Assembly (NCBI RefSeq): GCF_003234855.1
Contig: NZ_QKTO01000005.1
Location: 62,001-126,000 of the forward strand
Length of the DNA: 64,000 nucleotides
From: Curtobacterium sp. MCBD17_032
Lineage (GTDB): Bacteria > Actinomycetota > Actinomycetes > Actinomycetales > Microbacteriaceae
Direction: 5' to 3'
Shown here in pieces: positions 41,908 to 50,443 of this stretch (position 1 is its first letter; each line of letters opens with the position of its first letter). The translations under genes and the position numbers were made by a program. The notes under the pieces are model-generated. The model saw only the letters and a program-made list of their open reading frames with translations. It was not told the DNA's origin and ran no database searches.

Positions 41908-44883
41908 TCAGGCGCCGTAGAACTCGCGCTCGAAGACCTGCCGCGCGCGGCGTGTCACCGCGAGGTAGTCCTCCTCGAGCTGCGACGCCGACCCCGGCGG
42001 GTACTCCAGCAGGCGGGCGATCCCCTCGAGCTGCGTGCGCTCCACCGGCAGGACGTCCGTCGTGCGGCCGGACCAGAGCACGAGCGCACTCCGGGTGCGC
42101 GATGCGAAGCGCCAGGCGGCTGCGAGCTTCTCGGCGTCCTCGGCGGCGACCCAGCCGGCGTCCGTCGCCGCGTCGAGGGCCTCGAGCGTCGACGTGGTGC
42201 GGAGCGACGGCTGCGCACGCCCGTGCTGCAGCTGCAGGAGCTGGACGAACCACTCGACGTCGCTCAACGACCCCCGTCCGAGCTTGAGGTGCCGCGCCGG
42301 ATCGGCTCCGCGCGGCAGCCGCTCCGACTCGACGCGGGCCTTGATGCGCCGGACCTCGCGGACCTCGCGCTCCTCGATCGACTCCGGGTAGCGCGTGCGG
42401 TCGGCGAGGTGCTCGAAGTCCCGGAGGAGCTGGGGGTCCCCCACGGCACCGCGAGCCCGCAGCAGGGCCTGCGCCTCCCACGTCAGCGACCAGCGGGCGT
42501 AGTACGCGGCGTAGGAGTCGAACGAGCGGACGACCGGGCCGTTCCCGCCCTCCGGTCGCAGCCCGATGTCGAGGTCGAAGGGGTACAGCGCGTCCTCGGT
42601 CAGGCGGTTCAGCTCGCGGACGATCACCTGCGCCGCCCGCGAGGCCACGTCGTTCGGCACCGAGGCGGACCGGTAGACGAACAGGACGTCCGCGTCGGAC
42701 CCGAACCCGAGCTCGCGCCCGCCGTACCGGCCCATCGCGACGACGCCGAACTCGAGACCGTCGGGGGCGTCCCGACGCGCCAGGTCGAGCGCACCGCTCA
42801 GCGTGGCCTCGGTCACGTCGCTCAGGGCGGGCCCGAGCCCGTCGACGTCGAGGTGCCCGAGCACCGCGGCCATGCCCAGGCGCAGCGTCTCCCGTCGGCG
42901 GACGCCGCGCAGGAGGGACGCCGCGGTGTCCACGGCGTCGCCGTGCCGGGCCGTCGTCGCGCCGGTCTCGGCGAGCAGGGCCGGCAACGGTCGGGGGCGG
43001 AGCAGGGTCTCCGGTTCGTCGAGCCATGCGACGGCCTCCGGGAAGCGCTCGAGCAGGCCGGACAGGAACGCCGACTCCGACAGCACCGTCGTGAGGCTGT
43101 GCGCCGCGCCCGAGGAGTCGCGGAGCATCCGGAGGAACCAGTTCGACTCCCCCAGGGTGTCGCTCAACCGCCGGAAGGCCAGGAGGGCGCGGTCCGGGGC
43201 CGGCCCTTCCGCCATCCAGCGCAGGAGCACCGGCAGCAGGTTCCGCTGGATGGTCGCGCGGCGTGAGGTCCCCTGCGTCAGCACTCGGATGTGCCCGACG
43301 GCCCCGTCCGGGTCGAGGAAGCCGATCGCGGTCAGGCGGTCCCGGACCTGGCTGCTCGTCAGGGCGATCTCGCCGTCGGTCGCCGCCACCGCGGAGAGCA
43401 TCGGCCGGTAGAAGAGCCGCTCGTGCAGCCCCCGTACCTCGAGCTTCACCGACCGCCAGCGGTCCTGCAGCCCGGACGCCGAGGACGCCAGGCGCGTCGA
43501 CCGGGCCAGGACCCGGAGTTCGTCCTCGTCGCTCGGCATGAGGTGCGTCCGCTGGAGTCGTCGGAGCTGGATGTGGTGCTCGAGCACCCGGAGCAGGGCG
43601 TAGTCGGGTCCGAACCGTGCCGCTTCCGGACGCCCCACGTAGCCCGCGGCCGCCAGGGCGTCCATCGCCTCCAGCGTCGACCGGACCCGGACGGACTCGT
43701 CGTCGCGGCCGTGCACGAGCTGGAGCAGCTGCACCGTGAACTCGACGTCGCGCAGGCCCCCCGGACCGAGCTTGAGCTGCCGGTCCACCTGACCGTCCGG
43801 GATGTGGGCGGTGACCCGCTCCCGCATCCGCTGGACGGACTCGACGAAGCCGGGGCGCTTCGACGACTCCCAGACGAACGGCGCCACCGCGGCGACGTAC
43901 CGCTCCCCCAGGTCCATCGACCCGGCGATCGCCCGTGCCTTGAGCAGCGCCTGGAATTCCCACCCCTTCGCCCACCGCTCGTAGTAGGCCACGTGGGACT
44001 CCAGCGTCCGGACGAGCGCGCCGTCCTTGCCCTCGGGACGGAGGTTCGCGTCGACCTCCCACAGCGCGGGCTCGGCGGCGAGGTCGGTGATCACGTGCGT
44101 GGCCGCGATCGCGAGGCGGGTCGCGATGAGGACCGCACGGTCGGTGCCGATCCGCGGCGCGTCGTCGCCTTCCGGAGGCTCGGTCGGCTCGGTGACGAAG
44201 ATGACGTCCACGTCGCTGACGTAGTTGAGCTCACGCGCACCCGCCTTGCCCATCGCGATGACCGCGAGCGGGGTGGCGGCGACGTCCGCGGCGGGGAAGG
44301 GCACCTCGCGACGGGCCACGGCCACCGCGACGTCGAGCGCGGCGCCCGCCAGGTCGGCGAGCCCGGCGGCCACGGCCGGGAACGCGTCGGTCGGTACCGG
44401 GTGGAGCACGTCGAACAGCGCGATCTGGGCGAGGTGCCGGCGGTAGCGGACCCGGAGGCGCCGGCGTGCGGTCTCCCCGGAACTGCCGTCGACGGCCTCG
44501 GACAGGGACGCCGTGTACCGCTCCTGAGACAGCGGCGGCGTGACCGGCTCGAGCAGGAGCGCGAGTTCCTCAGGACGTCGCTGCAGGAACTCGGCGAGAC
44601 CGATCGAGGACCCGAGCAACCGGACCAGGCGTTCGGTGGCGGCCGGGTCGGCGAGGACGGGGCGCAGCTCGTCCGGAACCGCCTCGACCAGGCGCTCGAT
44701 GGCGAGCAGCGCACCGTCGGGGTCCGCGGTGGCTGCCCAGACCGACTCGACATCCGCGATCGGGACCCGCGGGTCGGACGCGGGACGGGCCTCCAGGGCG
44801 GCGATCCGCTCGAGCGTGCCGGACAGGTCGGCGAAGCCGAGCCGCGCCAACTGTGACCGCGACGTCGCCGTCCTGCCCGTCAT
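41908..44883 (-). CDS. glnE: Bifunctional glutamine synthetase adenylyltransferase/deadenylase
   Basis: A 991-residue two-domain nucleotidyltransferase that adds AMP to, and removes it from, the regulatory Tyr of GlnA. The N-terminal NTase half has VSDVDVIFVTE and the C-terminal half GSDADVLFVYR, the two GSD/VSD metal motifs, each followed by a helical PII-responsive or regulatory bundle. Length is typical of GlnE. It lies 34 bp downstream of glnA2 on the same strand; in most Actinobacteria glnE would directly face glnA1, but here the exopolysaccharide cassette intervenes. The reading frame runs to TGA at 41908. Confidence 0.95.
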   Translation of the reverse strand: MTGRTATSRSQLARLGFADLSGTLERIAALEARPASDPRVPIADVESVWAATADPDGALLAIERLVEAVPDELRPVLADPAATERLVRLLGSSIGLAEFLQRRPEELALLLEPVTPPLSQERYTASLSEAVDGSSGETARRRLRVRYRRHLAQIALFDVLHPVPTDAFPAVAAGLADLAGAALDVAVAVARREVPFPAADVAATPLAVIAMGKAGARELNYVSDVDVIFVTEPTEPPEGDDAPRIGTDRAVLIATRLAIAATHVITDLAAEPALWEVDANLRPEGKDGALVRTLESHVAYYERWAKGWEFQALLKARAIAGSMDLGERYVAAVAPFVWESSKRPGFVESVQRMRERVTAHIPDGQVDRQLKLGPGGLRDVEFTVQLLQLVHGRDDESVRVRSTLEAMDALAAAGYVGRPEAARFGPDYALLRVLEHHIQLRRLQRTHLMPSDEDELRVLARSTRLASSASGLQDRWRSVKLEVRGLHERLFYRPMLSAVAATDGEIALTSSQVRDRLTAIGFLDPDGAVGHIRVLTQGTSRRATIQRNLLPVLLRWMAEGPAPDRALLAFRRLSDTLGESNWFLRMLRDSSGAAHSLTTVLSESAFLSGLLERFPEAVAWLDEPETLLRPRPLPALLAETGATTARHGDAVDTAASLLRGVRRRETLRLGMAAVLGHLDVDGLGPALSDVTEATLSGALDLARRDAPDGLEFGVVAMGRYGGRELGFGSDADVLFVYRSASVPNDVASRAAQVIVRELNRLTEDALYPFDLDIGLRPEGGNGPVVRSFDSYAAYYARWSLTWEAQALLRARGAVGDPQLLRDFEHLADRTRYPESIEEREVREVRRIKARVESERLPRGADPARHLKLGRGSLSDVEWFVQLLQLQHGRAQPSLRTTSTLEALDAATDAGWVAAEDAEKLAAAWRFASRTRSALVLWSGRTTDVLPVERTQLEGIARLLEYPPGSASQLEEDYLAVTRRARQVFEREFYGA

Positions 44884-44917
44884 CTCGCGAGTGCTCCCGT
44901 GGTGTGCTTCCGGAGGA

Positions 44918-46255
44918 TCAGAGCATGCCGAGGTTCGTGTCGAGCTCGAACGGCGTCACCTGGTCGCGGTACCGCTTCCACTCCTGCCGCTTGTTGAGCA
45001 GGACGAAGGTGAAGACCTGCTCGCCGAGGGTCTCGGCGACGAGCTCGGAGTCCTCCATGAGCGACAGCGCGTGGTCGAGGCTCGCGGGCAGCTGGCTGTA
45101 GCCGAGCGCCTTCCGCTCGGAGTCGGACAGGCTCCAGACGTTGTCCTCGGCCTCGGCAGGGAGCTCGTAGCCCTCCTCGATGCCCTTGAGACCGGCGGCG
45201 AGGAGCAGCGAGTACGCCAGGTACGGGTTCGCGGCGGAGTCGATGCCGCGGTACTCGATCCGGGCGGACTGGCCCTTGTTCGGCTTGTACAGCGGGACCC
45301 GGACGAGTGCCGAGCGGTTGTTGTGCCCCCAGGTGACGAACGAGGGAGCCTCGTCGCCGCCCCAGAGCCGCTTGTACGAGTTGACGAACTGGTTCGTCAC
45401 GGCGGTGATCTCCGGCGCGTGCCGGAGCACACCGGCGATGAACTGCTTGGCGGTCGCGGACAGCTGGTACTCGCCGCCGGGCTCGTAGAACGCGTTCTGG
45501 TCGCCCTCGAAGAGCGAGACGTGCGTGTGCATGCCGGACCCGGGCTGACCGGACAGCGGCTTCGGCATGAACGTCGCGTACACGCCCTGCTCGATCGCCA
45601 CTTCTTTCACCACGGTGCGGAAGGTCATGATGTTGTCCGCCATGGTCAGCGCGTCGGCGTAGCGGAGGTCGATCTCGTTCTGCCCCGGGCCGGCCTCGTG
45701 GTGGCTGAACTCCACCGAGATGCCGAGGTCCTCGAGCATGCGGACCGAGCGCCGACGGAAGTCGTGTGCACTGCCGCCGGGGACGTTGTCGAAGTACCCG
45801 GCCTGGTCGACGGGCTGCGGGCCGCCGTCCTTCCACTCACGGCTCTTGAGCAGGTAGAACTCGATCTCGGGGTGCGTGTAGAACGTGAAGCCGCGGTCGC
45901 TCGCCTTCGCGAGGGTGCGCTTCAGCACGTTCCGCGGGTCGGCCACCGCGGGCTGCCCGTCCGGGGTCGTGATGTCGCAGAACATCCGCGCGGTCGGGTC
46001 GACCTCGCCCCGCCACGGCAGGATCTGGAAGGTCGAGGGGTCCGGGTGCGCGAGCACGTCGGCCTCGTACGACCGGGTGAGCCCCTCGATGGCCGAGCCG
46101 TCGAAGCCGATGCCCTCGGCGAACGCCCCCTCGACCTCGGCCGGCGCGATGGCGACCGACTTGAGCGTGCCGATCACGTCGGTGAACCAGAGTCGGATGA
46201 ACTTGATCCCGCGCTCCTCGATGGTGCGGAGCACGAAGTCCGTCTGCTTGTCCAT
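44918..46255 (-). CDS. glnA2: Glutamine synthetase type I (GlnA2)
   Basis: A 445-residue GSI paralogue. Motifs are GFDGSAIEGL, THPEIEFYLLK, HHEAGPGQNEIDLRY, GSGMHTHVSLF and NNRSALVRVP. The Tyr corresponding to the adenylylation site is in EEGYELPAEAEDNVW. This matches the actinobacterial GlnA2 subgroup, whose members may act on glutamate or polyamines. The ATG at 46255 has GGAAAGG about 6 bp upstream. It forms an operon with glnE, and the pair is convergent with glnA1 although separated by 5.4 kb. No GlnR box is visible upstream. Confidence 0.93.
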   Translation of the reverse strand: MDKQTDFVLRTIEERGIKFIRLWFTDVIGTLKSVAIAPAEVEGAFAEGIGFDGSAIEGLTRSYEADVLAHPDPSTFQILPWRGEVDPTARMFCDITTPDGQPAVADPRNVLKRTLAKASDRGFTFYTHPEIEFYLLKSREWKDGGPQPVDQAGYFDNVPGGSAHDFRRRSVRMLEDLGISVEFSHHEAGPGQNEIDLRYADALTMADNIMTFRTVVKEVAIEQGVYATFMPKPLSGQPGSGMHTHVSLFEGDQNAFYEPGGEYQLSATAKQFIAGVLRHAPEITAVTNQFVNSYKRLWGGDEAPSFVTWGHNNRSALVRVPLYKPNKGQSARIEYRGIDSAANPYLAYSLLLAAGLKGIEEGYELPAEAEDNVWSLSDSERKALGYSQLPASLDHALSLMEDSELVAETLGEQVFTFVLLNKRQEWKRYRDQVTPFELDTNLGML

Positions 46256-46441
46256 GCACGACCTTTCCGTGTTCGCCGGGCCACGTCGCGGCTCGCCGGG
46301 GGCCGCATCGCGACCGTGCACACAGGCTAGTGCCCGCGCCGGTGGTCGTGGGCGGGACGCGCGCGGTCGACGTCCCGCGCGGCCGGTTGTCAGGGGTACC
46401 GACCAGTATCGGACCGGTACCGATCGCGAAGGAGCACCGTC

Positions 46442-47533
46442 ATGGCCGTCCTCGACGCCGCCGAAGTCCTCACCCAGACCCCCATGCCGATCCCGGAGGC
46501 CCGCGGTCCGCTCAGCGCCGCCGTCCTCGACACCCTGCGCTCCGGCGCGCCCGAGGAGTCGCTGCCGGCCACCGCGGCCGCTGCCGTCGCCGCGTCGCCC
46601 GACCTGCTGCACGACGACGACGTCCAACTCGCGCTCTTCGTCCTGTACGAACTCCACTACGGCGGGGTCCAGGGCGTCGACGACCGCCTGGAGTGGGACA
46701 CGACGCTGCTCGCGACCCGCACCGTGCTCGAGACGGCACTCGAGTCCGCCGTGCGCGCGGTCGTGCCGGTGCCGGACCGACCGGAGCCGACGGCGGAGGC
46801 GGTCTCGGCCGCCCTCTTCGCGTTGACCGCCGCCGACAGCGGGCCGAGTGTCTCGCGCTGGGTGGCGCGGAAGGCCGACCGCGAACACATCCGCGAGTTC
46901 CTCGTGCAGAAGACCGCGTACACGCTGAAGGAGGCGGACCCGCACAGCTGGGCGATCCCCCGCCTATCCGGGCGTGCGAAGGCCGCGCTCGTCGAGATCC
47001 AGTCGGACGAGTACGGCGGTGGACGGCCGAAGCGCATGCACTCGGCGATCTTCGCGCGGACGCTCCGGGCCGCCGGGCTCGACGACTCCTACGGCGCCTA
47101 CGCCGACCACCTGCCGGCGATCACGCTCGGCGCGCTGAACATGATGAGCTTGTTCGGCCTGCACCGGCGCCTGCGCGGCGCGATCGTCGGACACCTCGCC
47201 GCGTTCGAGATGACGTCGTCGATCCCGAGCAAGCTCTACGGGGACGGGTTCCGCCGGAACGGGTTCGACGAGGACGCGACCTGGTACTTCGACGAGCACG
47301 TCGAGGCCGACGCCGTGCACGAGCAGATCGCCGGGCGCGACCTCGCCGGCGGGCTCGTGGAGGCCGACCCGACCCTCCTGGACGACGTCATGTTCGGGGC
47401 GGCGGCGTGCCTGACGGTCGAGGGGATGGCCGGTGCCCAGCTGCTGTCGAGCTGGGAGGCCGGGCGCAGTTCCCTCCGTCGACCGCTCGACGACGCAACC
47501 CTCACCTCGGGCGGTGTCGCGGATGTCGCGTGA
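46442..47533 (+). CDS. Iron-containing redox enzyme family protein (heme-oxygenase-like diiron fold)
   Basis: A 363-residue all-helical protein of the heme-oxygenase-like diiron oxidase (HOLDO) family. Candidate iron ligands are in LFVLYELHYGGV (Glu, His), EIQSDEYGGG (Glu, Asp, Glu), HLAAFEMTSS and TWYFDEHVEAD followed by HEQ. Known HOLDO enzymes oxidise or cleave small molecules with a diiron centre, but this subfamily is unassigned. AAGGAG precedes the ATG at 46442. The last 11 bases overlap the start of a CDGSH protein gene, which implies that the two proteins act together, perhaps with the CDGSH protein donating electrons or a cluster. Confidence 0.85.
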   Translation: MAVLDAAEVLTQTPMPIPEARGPLSAAVLDTLRSGAPEESLPATAAAAVAASPDLLHDDDVQLALFVLYELHYGGVQGVDDRLEWDTTLLATRTVLETALESAVRAVVPVPDRPEPTAEAVSAALFALTAADSGPSVSRWVARKADREHIREFLVQKTAYTLKEADPHSWAIPRLSGRAKAALVEIQSDEYGGGRPKRMHSAIFARTLRAAGLDDSYGAYADHLPAITLGALNMMSLFGLHRRLRGAIVGHLAAFEMTSSIPSKLYGDGFRRNGFDEDATWYFDEHVEADAVHEQIAGRDLAGGLVEADPTLLDDVMFGAAACLTVEGMAGAQLLSSWEAGRSSLRRPLDDATLTSGGVADVA

Positions 47534-47768
47534 GCCGGCCGACGAGCCGTCGATCGTGGCTTACCCCGACGGGCCCTTCCTGCTCCGCGGCGACGTCGCG
47601 GTGCTCGGGCCGGACGGGCAGGAGCTGCCCCGGCGTCGCCGCACCGTGGCGCTCTGCCGGTGCGGCAAGTCGGTGCTGAAGCCGTACTGCGACGGCACGC
47701 ACAAGGTCATCGGCTTCCGCACCGAACCGGAGCTGCCGGTGGACGACACGGGCCCTTCCGCCGGATAG
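47523..47768 (+). CDS. CDGSH iron-sulfur domain protein
   Basis: An 81-residue protein containing one CDGSH-type [2Fe-2S] motif, LCRCGKSVLKPYCDGTHK, which supplies three Cys and one His ligand. The N-terminal 35 residues (IVAYPDGPFLLRGDVAVLG) resemble the MitoNEET-like beta-cap region of bacterial single-domain members. The ATG at 47523 overlaps the end of the diiron-protein gene by 11 bp, so translation is coupled. The cluster may transfer electrons to that partner. Function in Actinobacteria is not established. Confidence 0.9.
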   Translation: MSREPADEPSIVAYPDGPFLLRGDVAVLGPDGQELPRRRRTVALCRCGKSVLKPYCDGTHKVIGFRTEPELPVDDTGPSAG

Positions 47769-47789
47769 CGGACCAGGCCGGGCCGGAGG

Positions 47790-47975
47790 TCAGGCTCCGG
47801 CGTCGGCCGCGTCGGCGCGCTCGTTGTTCGCGCGGATGCGGTCGAGGGCGTGCGCCGCCTCGTCACGCGTGGCGAACGGGCCGATGTGGTGCCGGTTCGT
47901 CGACTTGAGGCCCTGTTCGACCTCGCCGGTCTTGTCGTTGTACCACCACTGGGATTCGATGCGTTCGTCGCTCAT
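47790..47975 (-). CDS. Small SPOR-like protein
   Basis: A 61-residue protein that starts [20 protein letters not shown] and continues [20 protein letters not shown]. Similar small proteins beside map in Actinobacteria are annotated as SPOR-domain proteins. The Trp-Trp-Tyr and GPFATRDEA motifs resemble the core of a SPOR repeat, but there is no membrane anchor or peptidoglycan-binding evidence. The start at 47975 is the only ATG giving the family N-terminus. It is divergent from map. Confidence 0.8.
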   Translation of the reverse strand: MSDERIESQWWYNDKTGEVEQGLKSTNRHHIGPFATRDEAAHALDRIRANNERADAADAGA

Positions 47976-48044
47976 GCGCCCGACCGTACCCGCCGACCGC
48001 ACGGCGCGGGCGGCGCCCTCCGACCCGCGGCTAGAGTGGAGCGC

Positions 48045-48908
48045 ATGCCCCGGGACGAACACGGACACCTGACCGCCGGCCGGATCTCCCCGCAGCGGCC
48101 GGTCCCGAAGGACATCGAGCGTCCCGAGTACGTCGGCAAGGTGGAACCGCACGAGCACGGCCTCGGTGACACCTACACGCCCGACGAGGTCGAACGCATC
48201 CGCGTCGCCGGGCGCATCGCGTCGCAGGCGATCGACGCGGTCGGCGCCGCGATCCGCCCCGGCGTGACGACGGACGAACTCGACCGCATCGGCCACGAGT
48301 TCGTCACCGGGCACGGCGCCTACCCCTCCACGCTCGGCTACCGCGGGTACCCGAAGTCCCTCTGCTCGTCCCTCAACGAGGTCATCTGCCACGGCATCCC
48401 GGACGACACGGTGCTGCAGGACGGCGACATCGTGAACATCGACATCACCGCGTACAAGGACGGGATGCACGGCGACACGAACCGCACCTTCGTGGTGGGT
48501 TCGGCGTCGCAGGAGGTCCAGGACCTCGTGACCCGGACCGAGGAGGCGATGCACCGCGGCATCCGCGCAGTCGCCCCCGGCCGGCAGGTGAACGTCATCG
48601 GTCGCGCGATCGAGTCGTACGCCAAGCGCTTCGGGTACGGCGTCGTCCGCGACTACACCGGGCACGGCGTCGGACGGGCGTTCCACTCCGGGCTGATCAT
48701 CCCGCACGTCGACGACGTCCGGTACGACACCGTCATCGAGCCCGGGATGGTGTTCACGATCGAACCGATGCTGACGCTCGGCGGTATCGACGCCGACATC
48801 TGGGACGACGACTGGACCGTCACCACGCGGGACCGGTCGTGGACGGCCCAGTTCGAGCACACGCTGGTCGTCACCGAACGCGGCACCGAACTCCTCACGG
48901 TCTCCTGA
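48045..48908 (+). CDS. map: Methionine aminopeptidase (type I)
   Basis: A 287-residue M24 enzyme that removes the N-terminal Met. The dinuclear metal ligands are Asp in [11 protein letters not shown] and HGDTNRTF, His in [10 protein letters not shown], and Glu in [11 protein letters not shown] and EHTLVVT. The first 45 residues form a proline-rich N-terminal extension typical of the actinobacterial MetAP1c type, with an SH3-binding-like segment ([16 protein letters not shown]). The ATG at 48045 follows GGAGCGC. It is divergent from the SPOR-like gene and precedes ppgK by 43 bp. Confidence 0.95.
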   Translation: MPRDEHGHLTAGRISPQRPVPKDIERPEYVGKVEPHEHGLGDTYTPDEVERIRVAGRIASQAIDAVGAAIRPGVTTDELDRIGHEFVTGHGAYPSTLGYRGYPKSLCSSLNEVICHGIPDDTVLQDGDIVNIDITAYKDGMHGDTNRTFVVGSASQEVQDLVTRTEEAMHRGIRAVAPGRQVNVIGRAIESYAKRFGYGVVRDYTGHGVGRAFHSGLIIPHVDDVRYDTVIEPGMVFTIEPMLTLGGIDADIWDDDWTVTTRDRSWTAQFEHTLVVTERGTELLTVS

Positions 48909-48951
48909 CCGCACCACCCCTCAGCACGTCTACCGGAAGGCACCGTTCCTC

Positions 48952-49704
48952 ATGACCTCACTCGCAGTCGGCGTCGACATCGGCGGAACAGGCATCAAGG
49001 GCGCGATCGTCGACATCGAGTCCGGTCAACTCACGACCGACCGCATCAAGAAGGCGACGCCGGAAGGCGGGAAGCCGCAGGACATCGTCGACGTGGCGAA
49101 GTCCATCCTCGACGACCTCTCGCCGGCGTCCGACGTCGCGGTCGGCGTGTGCTTCCCGGCGATCGTCCGCGACGGCAAGACGATGTCGGCGGCGAACGTG
49201 TCGAAGAAGTGGATCGGCTTCGAGGCCGAGGCACTGTTCGAGAAGGAGCTCGGTCGTTCGATCCACTTCGTCAACGACGCCGACGCCGCCGGGTTCGCTG
49301 AACAACAGTTCGGCGCCGCCGAAGGCCGGAACGGCCTCGTCATCATGACGACCCTCGGCACCGGCATCGGCACCGCGCTCATCAACGACGGCGTGCTCAT
49401 CGTCAACGCCGAGCTCGGGCACCTCGAGATCGACGGCGTCGACTACGAGACGAAGGCGTCGTTCGCCGCCAAGGAGCGCGACGACCTGTCCTGGAAGCAC
49501 TGGGCGAAGCGGCTGCAGAAGTACTACTCCCGACTCGAGGCCCTGCTCTCCCCCGAGCTGTTCGTCGTCGGCGGCGGGGTGTCGAAGCAGCACGAGGAGT
49601 TCCTGCCGTTGCTCGACCTGCAGGCCGAGATCATCCCGGCGACGCTCCGGAACAACGCCGGCATCATCGGCGCCGCGACCCTGGCCGCGCGCAGCAACGG
49701 CTGA
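48952..49704 (+). CDS. ppgK: Polyphosphate glucokinase
   Basis: A 250-residue ROK-family kinase that phosphorylates glucose with polyphosphate (and often ATP). The phosphate motif is GVDIGGTGIKGAIVD, the sugar-binding motif NDADAAGFAEQQFG, and the C-terminal glycine motif TLGTGIGTALI. The His-Glu catalytic region reads ELGHLEIDGVDYE. Length and start are typical. The gene is immediately followed by five 61-bp tandem repeats leading into rnpB, so no conventional terminator is seen. Confidence 0.95.
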   Translation: MTSLAVGVDIGGTGIKGAIVDIESGQLTTDRIKKATPEGGKPQDIVDVAKSILDDLSPASDVAVGVCFPAIVRDGKTMSAANVSKKWIGFEAEALFEKELGRSIHFVNDADAAGFAEQQFGAAEGRNGLVIMTTLGTGIGTALINDGVLIVNAELGHLEIDGVDYETKASFAAKERDDLSWKHWAKRLQKYYSRLEALLSPELFVVGGGVSKQHEEFLPLLDLQAEIIPATLRNNAGIIGAATLAARSNG

Positions 49705-49713
49705 ACTCCTCGG

Positions 49714-50018
49714 AGCGAACGGGTCGCCGACCATCCTGCGCTGCACGGTCGCGTCGGACCCGCAGGACGTCAACAGCGAACAGGTCGCCGACCATCCTGC
49801 ACTGCACGGTCGCGTCGGACCCGCAGGACGTCAACAGCGAACAGGTCGCCGACCATCCTGCACTGCACGGTCGCGTCGAACCCGCAGGACGTCAACAGCG
49901 AACAGGTCGCCGACCATCCTGCACTGCACGGTCGCGTCGAACCCGCAGGACGTCAACAGCGAACAGGTCGCCGACCATCCTGCGCTGCACGGTCGCGTCG
50001 GACCCGTAGTATGTGTTC
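49714..50018. repeat. Five tandem 61-bp repeats upstream of rnpB
   Basis: Units start at 49714, 49775, 49836, 49897 and 49958, each exactly 61 bp and beginning AGCGAACRGGTCGCCGACC, with a few substitutions between copies. A sixth start at 50019 coincides with the 5' end of rnpB, whose first bases (GCGAACGGGTCG) match the head of the unit. Only the last unit contains TAGTAT where the others have CAGGAC. The block reads as repeated duplication of the region from the promoter to the first dozen bases of rnpB. No spacer diversity, so this is not CRISPR. Confidence 0.9.
50007..50012 (+). promoter_or_regulatory. -10 element TAGTAT of rnpB
   Basis: Good -10 hexamer placed 7 bases before the predicted 5' end of RNase P RNA. 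The matching position in the upstream repeat units reads CAGGAC, a poor -10. No clear -35 is visible 17 bp upstream. Confidence 0.55.
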
Positions 50019-50019
50019 A

Positions 50020-50388
50020 GCGAACGGGTCGGTGAGACGGTCGCGTCACTCCCCCGGGAGTGCCGAGGAACGTCCGGGCTCCACAGAGCAGGGCGGTGGG
50101 TAACACCCACCCGGAGCAATCCGCGAGACAGTGCCACAGAAAGCAGACCGCCGGCGGTGACGTCGGTAAGGGTGAAACGGTGGTGTAAGAGACCACCAGG
50201 GGTCCGGGTGACCGGATCCGCTCGGTAAACCTCGCCCGGAGCAAGGTCAGACAGAGGACGTCGAGGCTGCTCGCCGAGTCCTCGGGTAGACCGCTGGAGG
50301 CCGACGGCAACGTCGGTCCGAGAGAGATGGCCGTCACCGCGACGCACGTCGCGGGACAGAACCCGGCGTACGGCCGGCCCGTTCGCCT
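50020..50388 (+). ncRNA. rnpB: RNase P RNA, bacterial class A
   Basis: Catalytic RNA that matures the 5' ends of tRNA. The conserved 5' core is visible as GAGGAACGTCCGGGCTCCAC followed by AGAGCAGGG. Further core segments are GACAGTGCCACAGAAA, GTAAGGGTGAAACGGTGG and TAAGAGACCACCAG, then GCTCGGTAAACC. The 3' core is GGGACAGAACCCGGCGTA. Helix P1 forms between GCGAACGGG at the 5' end and CCCGTTCGC at the 3' end, which fixes the ends to within a few bases. About 369 nt, normal for Actinobacteria. Divergent class-A features are not noted. Confidence 0.95.
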
Positions 50389-50399
50389 CGACCACCGGC

Positions 50400-50433
50400 A
50401 CGGCCCCCGACACCGCGAGGTGTCGGGGGCCGT
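50400..50433. terminator. Bidirectional terminator after rnpB
   Basis: ACGGCCCCCGACACC pairs perfectly with GGTGTCGGGGGCCGT around a GCGA tetraloop, 12 bases beyond the P1 helix and 10 bases from the convergent zinc-ribbon gene. Confidence 0.88.
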
Positions 50434-50443
50434 CGTCGTCGGT

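Noticed and set aside
49714-50018. Possible CRISPR array
   Set aside because: Units are contiguous 61-bp copies without unique spacers and no cas gene is near. They are tandem duplications leading into rnpB.
49892-50413. A 173-codon minus-strand frame over rnpB
   Set aside because: The region is RNase P RNA with its repeats; the frame has repetitive, non-family sequence.
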